Program-made: the position numbers and the translations under genes | In this document: positions 11,451 through 21,882 of the stretch, in pieces | Position numbering within the stretch: position 1 is the stretch's first letter | Layout of the letters: each line of letters begins with the position of its first letter | NCBI RefSeq assembly: GCF_027580225.2 | Contig: NC_073340.2 | Span: 16,438,001 to 16,502,000, forward strand | DNA from: Misgurnus anguillicaudatus | Taxonomy: Eukaryota > Chordata > Actinopteri > Cypriniformes > Cobitidae | Length of the DNA stretch: 64,000 nt | Direction: 5' to 3' | The notes under the pieces: model-generated | What the model saw: the letters and a program-made list of their open reading frames with translations, nothing else | Told to the model about the DNA's origin: nothing | The model's database searches: none

Positions 11451-12103
11451 TTCCATCCAAACGTAAGCAAATGTTTTTAAAAATTTGCTAAAATAAAATG
11501 CAGAAATGCGAATTAGGTGCATTTCCAATAAGTTGTTGACGGTGGTGTTTGTAACCTAGTAACCAACAGTAAACAAAACAATGTACCAGTGGTAAATGGA
11601 GACAGGACTGCATTTTTTATATAAACTGCAACGTTTTAGAAATATTGTAAAAATGTATTTTATAAAAACAAGTTTCACCAATGTAATCTCTTATAATTTT
11701 ATTTGCAATTATGTAAAAGTAAATAACATGGCTGGTTTATTTATATCAGCAGGTCCCCAATCTATTGTAAACAAAAAAAATAATATCCATTATTTAAAAT
11801 ACCAAAGTTCCATGTTTTGTCTTAGTGTTACTTTTAAAAGTAACTTTTAAAACATTTACTGTTTTATTTTACAAATATAAAGTGCTTTATAGGCTATAGA
11901 AAACGTGTGCAACTATTCAGGTTAATATTGTGCAACAGGTATGCTATTTTCTGCAATAAAAATGGTCTTAAATGAATACCTTCTTAATGAATAAAGAATT
12001 ATAAAATAGTGCAAGTAATTAAAGTGTAATTTTATGAAACGTATAATTAAAGACAATAATGATATAAACATGTCTTTACTGTATGATTGTACTGGATGTT
12101 ACT

Positions 12104-13528
12104 TTACTGTATGGACATCTTGAGGTCACAAAGATTTCTGAGGTACTCATCATTATCTACATAACTCAGAGCTTCCTCATAGCACATAATGGCTTGACGA
12201 TTCTCTCCTTTTTCTTTGTGAAGGAATCCTAGTATAGCATAAGCTTCACCATCCTGTGTGTTTTCACGAATACGTTGCTCTGCAATCTTTCTCAATCTGT
12301 AATAACTTCTCTTCCCTTCAGGTGAATCTGGGCACAACTTCAGGCATTGCATGTAGTGCTCGATAGCTAAAGCTTCACATCTTTTGCAGTGCAACTGGAA
12401 TTCAGCATAATAAAAACTGACCAGGTATAGATCATCATTTTTCTTTTTGGCTGTTTTGAACGTCTTCTGAAACAACTCTTCAGCGCGTGAAATTTCACGC
12501 CGTTCACCATAATGCAGTGCAAGATCACTCATTGCAGGAATGAAGTAGGGCGCATGGGTGGTAGCCATTTCTAAATGATAGATGATCTGATCACGAATCT
12601 GTTGAACCTGTGATGTTTCAGTGTGGTGATTTCTTTGCAGCAGTTGTATTTTTTTTATTTTATAGCAGAGAGCTAACTGATAATGTATGCAACTTAATTT
12701 GGGTGACTGCTCAAGGGCTTTGCTAAACAGATCAATAGACCTGTCCACACATCCGTTTATCCTAAAGAATTTTCCAGCATATCGCATGACGTGTGGATGA
12801 TCTGGAGATCTTTCTAAAGCTTTCTCTACTAAGATTTCAGCTTCATCATATCTCCTGTATATAACCAGTCGCATTGCTAAAAGGACTTTAAGAACATCAT
12901 CATCAGGATTTATTTCAATGGCCCGTCTCAGCTGATTGATTGTGGGTGAATTCTTAATAGTGAAGTCATCAATCTCTGTCCGAAACAGAGCAATGGCATA
13001 GCCAGCGTTGCACTCACTATCTTCTGGTTCCAGCTCCAAACGCTTCTTGAAACATTCTTTGGCTCGCTCGTAATATTTGCGAGCAAATTTAAGAAAGGTC
13101 CATCCCTTCTCACCAAGCACCTCTGGAACAGATGAAGCCTCAGTTGAATGTCTTTCATTTATCATCTGTAGTTTCTGCAGGTAACTTTCACACTCTGTAT
13201 AGTTCTTCATGTGGTAGTTTAACCAGGCAAGGTTTCCATAGGTGACAATGAGAGTTTTGTGAAATTCCTCTTCATGGTGCTCTATGTAGAGCTTCACAGA
13301 TGTCATCAGATTGTTAAGTGCTTCTTCCTGAAACCCCTCAAGAAATTTTACATATGCTAAAGCACAGTAAACACGTGCAAGTGCTTCTTTTTTTCCAAAA
13401 TTCAACTTAAGCTGTTCTTCCAGCCTGATGAGAAGATCAACTAGATCTATGTCTTCTTTTATCAGAGCCCAGGTAAAGTGACATTCCAGCTGGTGAAGTT
13501 TTGGTTTTAAAACTATTTCACGATCCAT
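12104..13528 (-). CDS. ifit: IFIT-like protein, gene A, coding exon 2 (474 residues from the exon-2 ATG)
   Basis: The IFIT family consists of cytosolic helical TPR proteins induced by interferon; mammalian members bind viral or 5'-modified RNA and block its translation. Repeats run along the whole length: about 50-125 (ALAYVKFLEGFQEEALNNL; GNLAWLNYHMKNYTECESYL), 138-172 (EKGWTFLKFARKYYERAKEC), the hallmark CNAGYAIALFRTE, then 214-310, and a last repeat at about 430-460. Length is typical of the family. Exon 2 starts at 13529 after TTTCTTTATCAG. The predicted exon 1 (16673-16695) splices in phase 2 and adds eight residues in frame; otherwise translation starts at MDRE. It is the intact close paralogue of gene C, and I read no break in it. 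Zebrafish-style numbering cannot be assigned. Confidence 0.92.
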   Translation of the reverse strand: MDREIVLKPKLHQLECHFTWALIKEDIDLVDLLIRLEEQLKLNFGKKEALARVYCALAYVKFLEGFQEEALNNLMTSVKLYIEHHEEEFHKTLIVTYGNLAWLNYHMKNYTECESYLQKLQMINERHSTEASSVPEVLGEKGWTFLKFARKYYERAKECFKKRLELEPEDSECNAGYAIALFRTEIDDFTIKNSPTINQLRRAIEINPDDDVLKVLLAMRLVIYRRYDEAEILVEKALERSPDHPHVMRYAGKFFRINGCVDRSIDLFSKALEQSPKLSCIHYQLALCYKIKKIQLLQRNHHTETSQVQQIRDQIIYHLEMATTHAPYFIPAMSDLALHYGERREISRAEELFQKTFKTAKKKNDDLYLVSFYYAEFQLHCKRCEALAIEHYMQCLKLCPDSPEGKRSYYRLRKIAEQRIRENTQDGEAYAILGFLHKEKGENRQAIMCYEEALSYVDNDEYLRNLCDLKMSIQ

Positions 13529-13724
13529 ACTGATAAAGAAAGATCAGGTAAAGAAATGGGATTTATTTATGAGACATTAATAATTTATTCAAATAAGTAT
13601 TAAAACCAAATTAAAGCTGCAAGCAGGAATAAAAGGTACCTCACACTCGAAGCGATCATCCAATCTTTGTCATCCCTCATTATTAAAAAAAAAACTGTTT
13701 GGTTATCTTATCGTTTATCATAAT

Positions 13725-13853
13725 CAGTGGTGTAGTGGTGTCTGGAGAAGTGGGTTTACTCTTAATTTATGCCCCCAGTAGAAGTGGGTATACCCCATGC
13801 CATCAAATAAAGAGGTGGGTATACTCCGTATACCTGCGTATACCCTGCACTAC
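13725..13853. mobile_element. Short hAT MITE in intron 1 of IFIT gene A
   Basis: A 129-bp element starting CAGTGGTGTAGTGG and ending CCCTGCACTAC, with a perfect 8-bp duplication ATCATAAT (13717-13724 and 13854-13861). Non-coding. Confidence 0.75.
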
Positions 13854-14212
13854 ATCATAATGAATACAGTAAATACTCGACTCTGCTTCAATTTTTTTCT
13901 CATGTTTCTGTCAAATATTGAAATGTAATATCCAAGCACTTAGGAATGATATTCTAATTTTTGTAAGTCACATTTGCTAAATAATTCAAATTAACGGTAA
14001 CGCAGCACATTGATGCTAAAATAACAATAATAATAAAATACACAGACTATGAATACAATGAATGCAATAACATTTTTTTTCTGCCATTGTAATGAAAAGG
14101 ACAATTATTTTGTTGCCTGTACAGCAGCAGCTCACGCATTGTTGGTTGCTTGGTAACTGCCAAGTTAATAGCCAAACATGATTAAGCGATTTAAGATTTC
14201 CTAACTAGAGAT

Positions 14213-16108
14213 CATAGATATACACTAGATGTCGCCTTGGTTACGGCAGTTCATTGGACCGAATGCGTCAACTAGAGCCGCCATCTTGAAACAGGGGAAC
14301 CCCGCATCAGCGTCATTGTAGGCAATGGTGTAACAGAAATAAAATCATCGTCATGAACGCGATTTTCTTGTTTTTCTTTTGGTTCGTTTCAAAGCATTAA
14401 GGAAAAAATTTAAGTTTTGATTTTATGAAAATTTACTTTTTCTAACTATAATGCAGAGGCGATTCTAGGGTTAGAGCTTTAGGGGTGCTGAGCACCCAAT
14501 GAGCTCCGCTGCCACCACCCGCTCTTTTTTCCTACAGAAACCAATAATATGTATATTGTAAAATAGCTTTCATTTTAACATTGGTTCAACTAACTCCAAA
14601 ATAAAGATTTTTTGGAGACCTTTCAGGCATGAAAATGGGTCAGGGGTGAAAAAGATGAGAAGAATCCGGGAGCATGCTCCCCCTTAGAATTTTTTTAAAA
14701 TTACATATTTTAAAGCATCAATCTGGTGAGTTTTCAGATGCATTTTTTGCCAACCTTTTTATTTCTAATTAATGGTGAGCTAGCACATTTTTGCCATTAA
14801 TGCCATATTAAAGTCTCAGGACAAAAGGTGGGCTACACCAGCAGTGTGGGTATGGCTTTATGTGAATATACAGTGTATTGTTTGCCTTTGTCGAAATGAC
14901 AGATCTCCTAATTTATAACTTTTATGCCTACAACATATGGTAGGTTTATTAATAGTTTGTTAATTTGCAGCTTTTCTTTTAACAGTCCTTTAATTGAACC
15001 ATTACCTTTACTATATGTCTAAAACAAAACACTTGTGACTCCTGCACTAAGGATTAAAGACGTTATCACCTTCATATTAGTCTACATGTGACAAACTAAA
15101 AAAATATTTATTGTCTAGTTTGATAGTCAGACAGTTAGTGATTTCACACATAACTTACCGGTAGCCTACTGGTGGTATACAGTGATATGTAGTTTGTTTT
15201 CACTCTGTTCCAAACGCCATGTTTTCATGACGACTGACCAGAAAAGACGCACGTGATGTCATGTTTACATGACTCCCGATTGTTAAAATAAGTCTCAAAT
15301 TAACGATAAATCATACAATAAACTTTAACAACGGAGACACACGTATGCAACTACCCACTGAGACGCACTGCATGCGTCTTGCGGAAGAACATTGTAACCG
15401 GCGCTACTTCTCTCCGTTTAAGTCTATGGGCGAGTCACCCAGGTACTGTGCTACTCCGCAGCGCGCGGGTACCCGCCGGACTTAAATAATCCGAAAATAA
15501 ACACTTATTATACGTGTACCATGGTGATTCATTATAAGACAAAAACACGACTTGAAAGATTGATTCGTGGTGTACTCGCTCATTATAAACATAACGTAAA
15601 CATTTTGTAAGATTTGAACAAAAAAGTTGCATCACAACACTATCTGATTCTCACTCTGCGTGTGTTTCACGCTGAATGACGGACGGGCTAAGCGATGCAG
15701 GTACAGAGAAGTAGAACAGGATGACACCATTTGCTAAGCGGGGAGGTTTTCGTGTTCTACCTTATTATATATTTTAAACCACAAACTACGGAGTATGTTT
15801 TGGACATTATTTAACCTGGTCAAAGACGAACGAACATTTTAGAATAATTAAATTTCTTGCCCCAAGTTTTAGGGGTGCTGAGCTCCTTTTTAGGGGTGCT
15901 GAAGCACCCCTAAAAAGGGGCTAGCCTCGCCCATGCTATAATGCATAGTGCTAGTAGCCCTAACATCCATACGCAGCACAAAAGTCCGGCATCGTCCATG
16001 AATTCGAAGTACAGGTGGAGATAGCAGCTTTACCTAGATACTTCCTATGACAAGACCCCTGTTCTAAGATGGCTGCGGTTTTGACGACATCTAGTGTATA
16101 TATCTATG
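14213..16108. mobile_element. TIR DNA transposon in intron 1 of IFIT gene A, non-autonomous
   Basis: The ends are inverted copies (CATAGATATACACTAGATGTCG on the left, the same with an extra TA on the right). They are flanked by a perfect 9-bp duplication ACTAGAGAT (14204-14212 and 16109-16117). A 9-bp duplication suggests a Mutator-like element, but the superfamily is not certain. There is no transposase ORF. About 1.5 kb of its length is a nested hAT. Confidence 0.8.
14454..15935. mobile_element. Nested hAT-like element
   Basis: The ends CAGAGGCGATTCTAG and (inverted) CATGGGCGAGGCTAG are flanked by the 8-bp duplication CTATAATG (14446-14453 and 15936-15943). Inside lie copies of AGGGGTGCTGAGC and the palindrome CCCCTAAAAAGGGG. 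No transposase is seen. It sits wholly inside the 14213-16108 element, so it is younger. Confidence 0.8.
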
Positions 16109-16672
16109 ACTAGAGATGAGATTCAGAACTGTTAATTAATCAGCAAAGTACTATCTTTTGTGCTAATGGGAAATTTATTTAGTTAACTTAATGTGCAGAC
16201 TGATGGGTCTGCACCTGACGCACCCTTCATGAGGGAGAGCGCACTGGCAAACGTGAGAAGAGGACAATAAGCTGAGGACACACTTAATGATTTTCACAGA
16301 AATTATGTATGTCATTTAATCATTAAGCAAGTTGTTAGGTGTGTCCCTATAGCATTAGCAGGCGGCAGTAAGTTTAGTAACATGAATGGCATCTATCATT
16401 GCGGTTCGAGCAAAATAAATGATAAAGACTTCAATTTTGATTTTGAAATGTAAGACTTTTTAAGACCCCACGGAAACCCTGTATTATATAAATAAGCTCC
16501 CACAGAAACAAAAACATTTTCATGACATTCCTGCTCCCTTTTACAATTTTATGTTTGTCCTTAAAATGGTAACCTTAAAAGTATATATTTAGCAAGAAGT
16601 TAAAATCTTAGATGTTCAGCTTTATAATTACACCATAAAAATATATTAGATAGATTATTGCCAAATACTTAC

Positions 16673-16695
16673 TTAATCTTGGATGCATGTATCAT
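16673..16695 (-). CDS. ifit: Predicted exon 1 of IFIT gene A (altered start)
   Basis: It aligns with exon 1 of gene C. The ATGAG-GTAAGT of gene C is ATTAA-GTAAGT here, so the ancestral start codon is lost. The donor (GT at 16672-16671) is intact. An ATG at 16695 opens a 23-nt frame that, spliced to 13529, stays in frame with MDRE and would give MIHASKIN plus the main protein. A second ATG four codons further along reads out of frame. Which start is used cannot be told from sequence. Confidence 0.55.
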
Positions 16696-16723
16696 AAATG
16701 TTGAGGAAGAATGTTCGGATATT

Positions 16724-16734
16724 GCTTTATATGC
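16724..16734 (-). promoter_or_regulatory. TATA box of IFIT gene A
   Basis: The minus strand reads GCATATAAAGC, in the position matching the AATAAAAAAG box of gene C. Confidence 0.6.
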
Positions 16735-16766
16735 TCTCCTGGAGATAGGAGGGTCAAACTCAGAAT

Positions 16767-16778
16767 GGTAACTAAAAC
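16767..16778 (-). promoter_or_regulatory. Degenerate ISRE of IFIT gene A
   Basis: The plus strand reads GGTAACTAAAAC where gene C has GGAAACTGAAAC. Both GAAA cores of the interferon-stimulated response element are damaged, while the flanking GGAGGGTC and CAGAATGG blocks are conserved between the two promoters. Confidence 0.6.
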
Positions 16779-17699
16779 AAACCAGAGAGAGATGTGTAAG
16801 ATACACCTTAAAGGTGTTTTCAATAACTCTGTTAACTTTCAGTTTACACACGTCAGATAATGAAATTCCTGCCAAGCTTTTCATCTTTAACATCCATCGA
16901 AGACATTCATTTCTTACATACCTGTATGTTCACACCTAGATTCGAGACAAGAATAGATATTTAATTATAGATGCAGAAGCGTTGCTAGGGTCAGATGGGA
17001 AGGGAAGCTTGGCCCCCCACAAACAGGAAACTCTTTCATTATTATGATATTCATTGAAACATAAAACTGGTATTTATCTTTGGTCTGTCTGTCATCATGG
17101 TGGTTGTCTTGTTCAGTTTTTGATGTTTTTCTTTTATCCCCTCACTTCTGCCTGTCATTTTCCTTGTTGATTAACCCTAACTTTGTGTCTGCTCTTTTCT
17201 GCATTCCCATTTTTTAAATCCTGGGCCCGGTTGCATAAACCACCTTAAGTGTAATTGTTCCTTAAGTTCACCTTTATGTTTCCCTTAAACTTCCTTTAAA
17301 CTTGCATCTCCATGGCAACAATAGTATTTTATAATGGCACACCTGGGTTGCTGTCTTGAAACACTTAACGATTACTCTTACCAAAGAGAACCATTTAAGG
17401 GATACTGTATGCAGAGCTTCAGGCCCGGATTGGCCATAGGGAGAACCGGGAGGATTCCCGGTGGGCCGGTCTGTTTTTTTTGGCCACGAGGGCCGGTGTT
17501 GTCATGCCACCGGGATGACGCGTATTTGCGGGTGAGAGATGTCCCCGCCGCTTTATGATCAAGTTGATTGTGTCCCGAGTCTCGACCACTTATTGGAAGA
17601 ATTCTTGCATTAGGGTGCATTGACATCTAAAACGCATGGGAAACGCAGGACGTGCCGCTGTCTTCTGGTTTTCAAAGCGCTTACTTGAACACGAGTTTT

Positions 17700-17950
17700 G
17701 TTTCATACGCGTCTATATTGAGTGCGCTTGCCGGCCGCGCGTCTATATTTAAAAAATATTCTTGAGCGCGTCTTTTGAGTGTGCTTGCCGGCCGCGCGTC
17801 TATTATATTTTAAATAAACTTGAGCGCGTCTTTTGAGTGCGCTTGCCGGCCGCGCGTCTATATTTTAAATAAACTTGAGCGCGTCTTTTGAGTGCCCTTG
17901 CCGGCCGCGCGTCTATTATATTTTAAATAAACTTGAGCGCGTCTTAATAC
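17700..17950 (+). repeat. Minisatellite of about 64 bp units
   Basis: About four copies of a unit containing CTTGCCGGCCGCGCGTCTAT and TAAACTTGAGCGCGTC, inside the hAT element. The GC-rich part is high in CpG. Confidence 0.75.
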
Positions 17951-18599
17951 AAACGGGCTGGCCTCTAAACGTATTTTTTTTATCCAAGTCATAGATGAAT
18001 TCTCTATGAATAGTCATTATTCATCGTTTATTGCAAGAGGAACAAAAATCTATTTGATGCAAAACTCATTAGTTTCAAAAGTATATCCATGATGTTTTCT
18101 TTTTTTAACACAATGTAGGCCTACGTTATTTATCAATAGACATGATCTAAGTACTAAAAAAAGTTACAGATTATTTCCATTTGTTTCCAATGCATACTTG
18201 ATAAATCTTGCTTGTGTATTGTATATCAGGGGTTTCCAAACGTTATCAACCCAACAGTTAATCTCAAGACTCACCATTTTTTAGAAATAGAAATATAGAG
18301 GAAAATACAAACACATTTGTTTCCTTTAGTTTTTGAATAAGTTTACTTTAGTAATATTATGGTCTTATGGTAGGGCTGCATAATTATGGCAAAAATTATA
18401 ATTGTTTACTGCATTTGCACGGAATATGAAATTATATATTTGAAAAATACAGTGAATTGCAAGGCTGCAGAGAACAGTGCACTACTGCAGACTTATACTA
18501 CTGAGGGTTTAAAGATATTATTTTAATAGTCAGTCGTGAACTAAAGTGGGCCGGTCTAAGGCATGAAACTCCAGGGCTGAAAATGAGTCCCACTCCGGC

Positions 18600-18929
18600 T
18601 GTTATGAACTCTGTCTGTGTACCCTGTCTTGTACTCTTATTTTGAAGTCATGTCTGTGTCATCCATGTCTGTAGTTCTTGGTAGTTCTTTTGTTCATTGG
18701 TCCGTGTGATGATTGTTCCCCAGGTGTGTCTTGTTTTCCCTGATTACTCTGTGTATTTAAGCCTAGTGTTTCCAGTGTCTGAGGTCGATCGTTGCTCAAT
18801 GTTATGGTGTTTTTTCGTGTTCCTGTCTCGTTGGATTACCTGCTATGTTTTTGTTTGTTTGTTGTTATTTTTAATAAATCTTACTGCATTTGGATCCGCA
18901 TCCTGTCTTACCTGGATTTATCCGTAACA
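18600..18929 (+). repeat. 5' LTR
   Basis: It holds a TATA-like TATTTAA at 18754-18760 and the expected transcript start near 18783, followed by AATAAA near 18872. The right copy differs at about four or five positions by eye. Confidence 0.85.
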
Positions 18930-18930
18930 G

Positions 18931-18941
18931 AACGATCGACC
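18931..18941 (+). promoter_or_regulatory. Self-complementary primer-binding site
   Basis: AACGATCGACC starts one base after the 5' LTR. It is the exact reverse complement of GGTCGATCGTT at 18783-18793 in the LTR, about 25 nt after the TATA-like box, where the RNA should begin. Confidence 0.75.
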
Positions 18942-18976
18942 ACTAAGGATCCAGCAGCAATTCCTCGCTCCCCTGT

Positions 18977-21100
18977 GTGTTTCCCCTCGTGCTTCCAAGG
19001 TTTCCCTGTGTTTTGTCCGACCCCGCTCACAAGATGACTTCCGCCGTGTCTGAGCCGGTGCACAAGTCACCAGGTTATCCGGTTCATCCCGTGAAAGCCC
19101 GGGTCGGCTGCTTAATCTCCAGTGTGTTGGATTACCCGCTGATCACTGTCCGAGCGACCAGAATCCCTGGACCGCTCGTTCTCTCGAGTGAATCTTCGCC
19201 GAGTGAATCCCCGAGTGAATCCCCGAGTGAGTCCTCGAGTTTGTCTTCGAGTGCGTCCTCGAGTGAATCCCCGAGTGAATCCCCGAGTGAATCCCCGAGT
19301 GAGTCTTTCCCGAGTGAATCTTTCCCAAGTGAATCTCCGAGTGAATCTTTCCTGAGTGAATCTTCCCTGTGTAAATCTCTGAGTGAGTTTTCCCTGTGTA
19401 AATCTCTGAGTGAATCTTCCCTGAGTCAATCTCTGAGTGAATCATCCCCGAGCAGATCCTCAAGTGAATCATCGCCCAGCAGGTGTGTTACATCACATGA
19501 GACAGCTACAGAGCTCTTGAAACTGTTTGTGCCCATTGATTCACTGAAGGCCTCGGAGCTCCTAGAACTTTTTAATCTTTGTGAATCATCCCTGTTAGCA
19601 CTGGCATTGTGCTATGTTTTTTCAGTGTGTGGCTCACCAGTTCAACGGCAGATCAACCAGACTCATGAATCTCCCGAGTCCTCTGAGCCGAGTGAATATC
19701 CAGAGTCCTCGGAGCCGAGTGAATCTCCCGAGTACTCTCAGCCGAGTGAATCTCACGAGTCCTCTGAGCCGAGTGAATCTCCCGAGTCCTCTGAGCCGAG
19801 TGAATCTCCCGAGTCCTCTGAGCCGAGTGAATCTCCCGAGTCCTCTGAGCCGAGTGAATCTCCTAAGTCCACTGAATCTTCTGAGTTCCCCGAGTCCCCT
19901 GAATCTTCTAAGTCCCTTGAATCTTCTGAGTTCCCTAAGTCTTCTGATTCATCTGAGCCGAGTGAGTCATCTGAGCCGAGTGAGTCATCTGAGCCGAGTG
20001 AGTCATCTGAGCCGAGTGAGTCATCTGAGCCGAGTGAGTCATCTGAGCCGAGTGAGTCATCTGAGCCGAGTGAGTCATCTGAGCCGAGTGAGTCATCTGA
20101 GCCGAGTGAGTCATCTGAGCCGAGTGAGTCATCTGAGCCGAGTGAGTCATCTGAGCCGAGTGAGTCATCTGAGCCGAGTGAGTCATCTGAGCCGAGTGAG
20201 TCATTTGAGCCCCATTGGTCAGCTAGTGTGGTCACCGCGATGCCCCAGAGACTCTTTGTCGTCACCAAGACTATGGCCAGTGCTGAACTCTCTGCATGTC
20301 CTAAGAAGACTGTCCCCAAGCTCTTTGCCCTCACTGTCTGTTCTGAGATGTCAATATGTGAACTCACTGCCCTGTCTAACCAGGCCCAGAGGGCCTCTCT
20401 CTGTTCTCTTCTACCCAGGTTCATGATACCACCAGCACCACCCTGGTATCCAGTCCCTCTCTGGTCTCCGGCTCCGCCCTGGCTTCCCGCCCTGCCGGCT
20501 CCGCCCTGGCTTCCCGCCCAGCCGGCACCGCCCTGGGTTACCGCCCGGCCGGCTCCGCCCTGGTTGCCAGTTCTGCCGGCTCCTCCTTGGTCCCTGTCTC
20601 CGCCTGCGGCTCCTCCTTGGTCCCTGTCTCCGCCTGCGGCTCCTCCTTGGTCCCTGTCTCCGCCAGCGGCTCCTCCTTGGTCCCTGTCTCCGCCCGCGGC
20701 TCCTCCTTGGTCCCTGTCTCCGCCCGCGGCTCCGCCCTGGCTCCAGCCTCCGCCCGCGGCGCCGCCCTGGCTCCAGCCTCCGCCCGCGGCTCCGCCCTGG
20801 CTCCAGCCTCCGCCCGCGGCTCCGCCCTGGCTCCAGCCTCCGCCCGCGGCTCCGCCCTGGCTCCAGCCTCCGCCCGCGGCTCCGCCCTGGCTCCAGCCTC
20901 CGCCCGCGGCTCCGCCCTGGCTCCAGCCTCCGCCCGCGGCTCCGCCCTGGCTCCAGCCTCCGCCTGTGGCTCCGCCCTGGCCCTTGGACTGTTGTGGCCT
21001 TGGCCCACCATCCCTCCCCCGGGTCCACCTCCATGCCACCGCCCTCCTAGACTGTTGTACTTTGGGGTTTTCTGGGGGGCGTCTGGAAGCCGCCCTTTGA
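18977..21100 (+). CDS. Ser/Glu/Pro-repeat ORF of the LTR element (about 707 residues)
   Basis: The ORF is inside the retroelement, so it probably stands where gag would be. The N-terminus (to about residue 70) is ordinary sequence; an alternative start is MTSAVSEPVHK at 19034. Residues about 72-160 are built of SESPSES-type repeats. About 215-410 carry EPSESSEPSES repeats from an 18-bp unit (GAGCCGAGTGAGTCATCT), and about 490-680 PPW-containing repeats (PPAAPPWLQ). No zinc knuckle or enzyme motif is present. Because the repeat units are multiples of three, several other frames on both strands are also open over the same stretch; those are shadows. The function is unknown: a structural coat-like protein is only a guess. 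Confidence 0.5.
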   Translation: MFPLVLPRFPCVLSDPAHKMTSAVSEPVHKSPGYPVHPVKARVGCLISSVLDYPLITVRATRIPGPLVLSSESSPSESPSESPSESSSLSSSASSSESPSESPSESPSESFPSESFPSESPSESFLSESSLCKSLSEFSLCKSLSESSLSQSLSESSPSRSSSESSPSRCVTSHETATELLKLFVPIDSLKASELLELFNLCESSLLALALCYVFSVCGSPVQRQINQTHESPESSEPSEYPESSEPSESPEYSQPSESHESSEPSESPESSEPSESPESSEPSESPESSEPSESPKSTESSEFPESPESSKSLESSEFPKSSDSSEPSESSEPSESSEPSESSEPSESSEPSESSEPSESSEPSESSEPSESSEPSESSEPSESSEPSESSEPSESSEPSESSEPSESFEPHWSASVVTAMPQRLFVVTKTMASAELSACPKKTVPKLFALTVCSEMSICELTALSNQAQRASLCSLLPRFMIPPAPPWYPVPLWSPAPPWLPALPAPPWLPAQPAPPWVTARPAPPWLPVLPAPPWSLSPPAAPPWSLSPPAAPPWSLSPPAAPPWSLSPPAAPPWSLSPPAAPPWLQPPPAAPPWLQPPPAAPPWLQPPPAAPPWLQPPPAAPPWLQPPPAAPPWLQPPPAAPPWLQPPPAAPPWLQPPPVAPPWPLDCCGLGPPSLPRVHLHATALLDCCTLGFSGGRLEAAL

Positions 21101-21110
21101 GGGGGGGCTA

Positions 21111-21440
21111 TGTTATGAACTCTGTCTGTGTACCCTGTCTTGTACTCTTATTTTGAAGTCATGTCTGTGTCATCCATGTCTGTAGTTCTTTGTAGTTCTT
21201 TTGTTCATTGGTCCGTGTGATGATTGTTCCCCAGGTGTGTCTTGTTTTCCCTGATTACTCTGTGTATTTAAGCCTAGTGTTTCCAGTGTCTGAGGTCGAT
21301 CGTTGCTCAATGTTATGGTGTCTTTTCGTGTTCCTGTCTCGTTGGATTACCTGCTATGTTTTTGTTTGTTTGTTGTTATTTTTAATAAATCTTACTGCAT
21401 TTGGATCCGCATCCTGTCTTACCTGGATTGAACCGTAACA
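21111..21440 (+). repeat. 3' LTR
   Basis: A direct repeat of 18600-18929 ending CGTAACA, followed by the CCGGC duplication. Confidence 0.85.
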
Positions 21441-21882
21441 CCGGCCCTGCAGAGCTTAATGTATTCTCTTGGGTAAGGGGAATTTACTCCTTAAGTGTCA
21501 TACTTAAGGGAAAAACTAAGAGTGCTTTATGCAACCGGGCCCAGATATTTATCATTTTCTTTATATTCGGCTATATCAACCTGAAAAAATGTTAGCTCGT
21601 AAAATTTTCAGCAGCATCAATCTAAACAAGAAGTGCATTTATAGGCAATATTTCTCAAAGGCTTTCGTTTTATATACATTATTTCATTTACATATATTAA
21701 ATGACTGACTGTGTGTTGTAGGTGCTCAGTACAATCAACTGTAAAAAAAATTCCGTAGAAATTTGCAGCTGGGTTGCCGGTAACTTACCGTAGATTTAAA
21801 TTTATGTTTTTACTGGCAACATTTTGTTCAAAGTTAAATGAATATGAAACATTTACAAGTCTTTGTCTTTACAGAATAAAAC

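Larger units (their letters stand above)
18600..21440 (+). mobile_element. Non-autonomous LTR retrotransposon with Tf1-type self-priming design
   Basis: Two 330-bp LTRs (18600-18929 and 21111-21440; TGTTATG...CGTAACA) are flanked by the 5-bp duplication CCGGC (18595-18599 and 21441-21445). The polypurine tract GAGGGGGGGCTA directly precedes the right LTR. The interior is about 2.2 kb, with one long Ser/Pro-rich ORF and no protease, RT or integrase. The primer site is complementary to the element's own LTR rather than to a tRNA. LTR form and self-priming point to the Gypsy (Tf1/sushi-like) group. Movement would need enzymes from a full-length relative. Confidence 0.85.
17420..21449. mobile_element. 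hAT element, split by an LTR retrotransposon
   Basis: It starts CAGGCCCGGATTGGCC. Its other end, once the LTR element is left out, reads (inverted) CAGGGCCGGAGTGGGAC. The 8-bp duplication CAGAGCTT flanks it (17412-17419 and 21450-21457). No transposase is seen. The LTR element landed 9 bp from its right end. Confidence 0.82.
17221..21544. mobile_element. Outer TIR element of a three-level nest
   Basis: Perfect 19-bp inverted ends CTGGGCCCGGTTGCATAAA at 17221 and 21526-21544. A clear target duplication was not found. The element itself is only about 290 bp (17221-17419 and 21450-21544); the rest is inserted hAT DNA. Its own sequence is rich in CTTAAG blocks. Confidence 0.7.

Noticed and set aside
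16669..16893. 74-residue minus-strand ORF over the gene A promoter
   Set aside because: It runs through the promoter and TATA box into exon 1; only the last 23 nt before the donor make sense as coding.
19112..21156. Long antisense and alternative-frame ORFs (up to 428 residues) over the Ser/Pro repeat ORF
   Set aside because: They follow from repeat units whose length is a multiple of three with no stops in any frame. Only the frame with a non-repeat N-terminus was kept.
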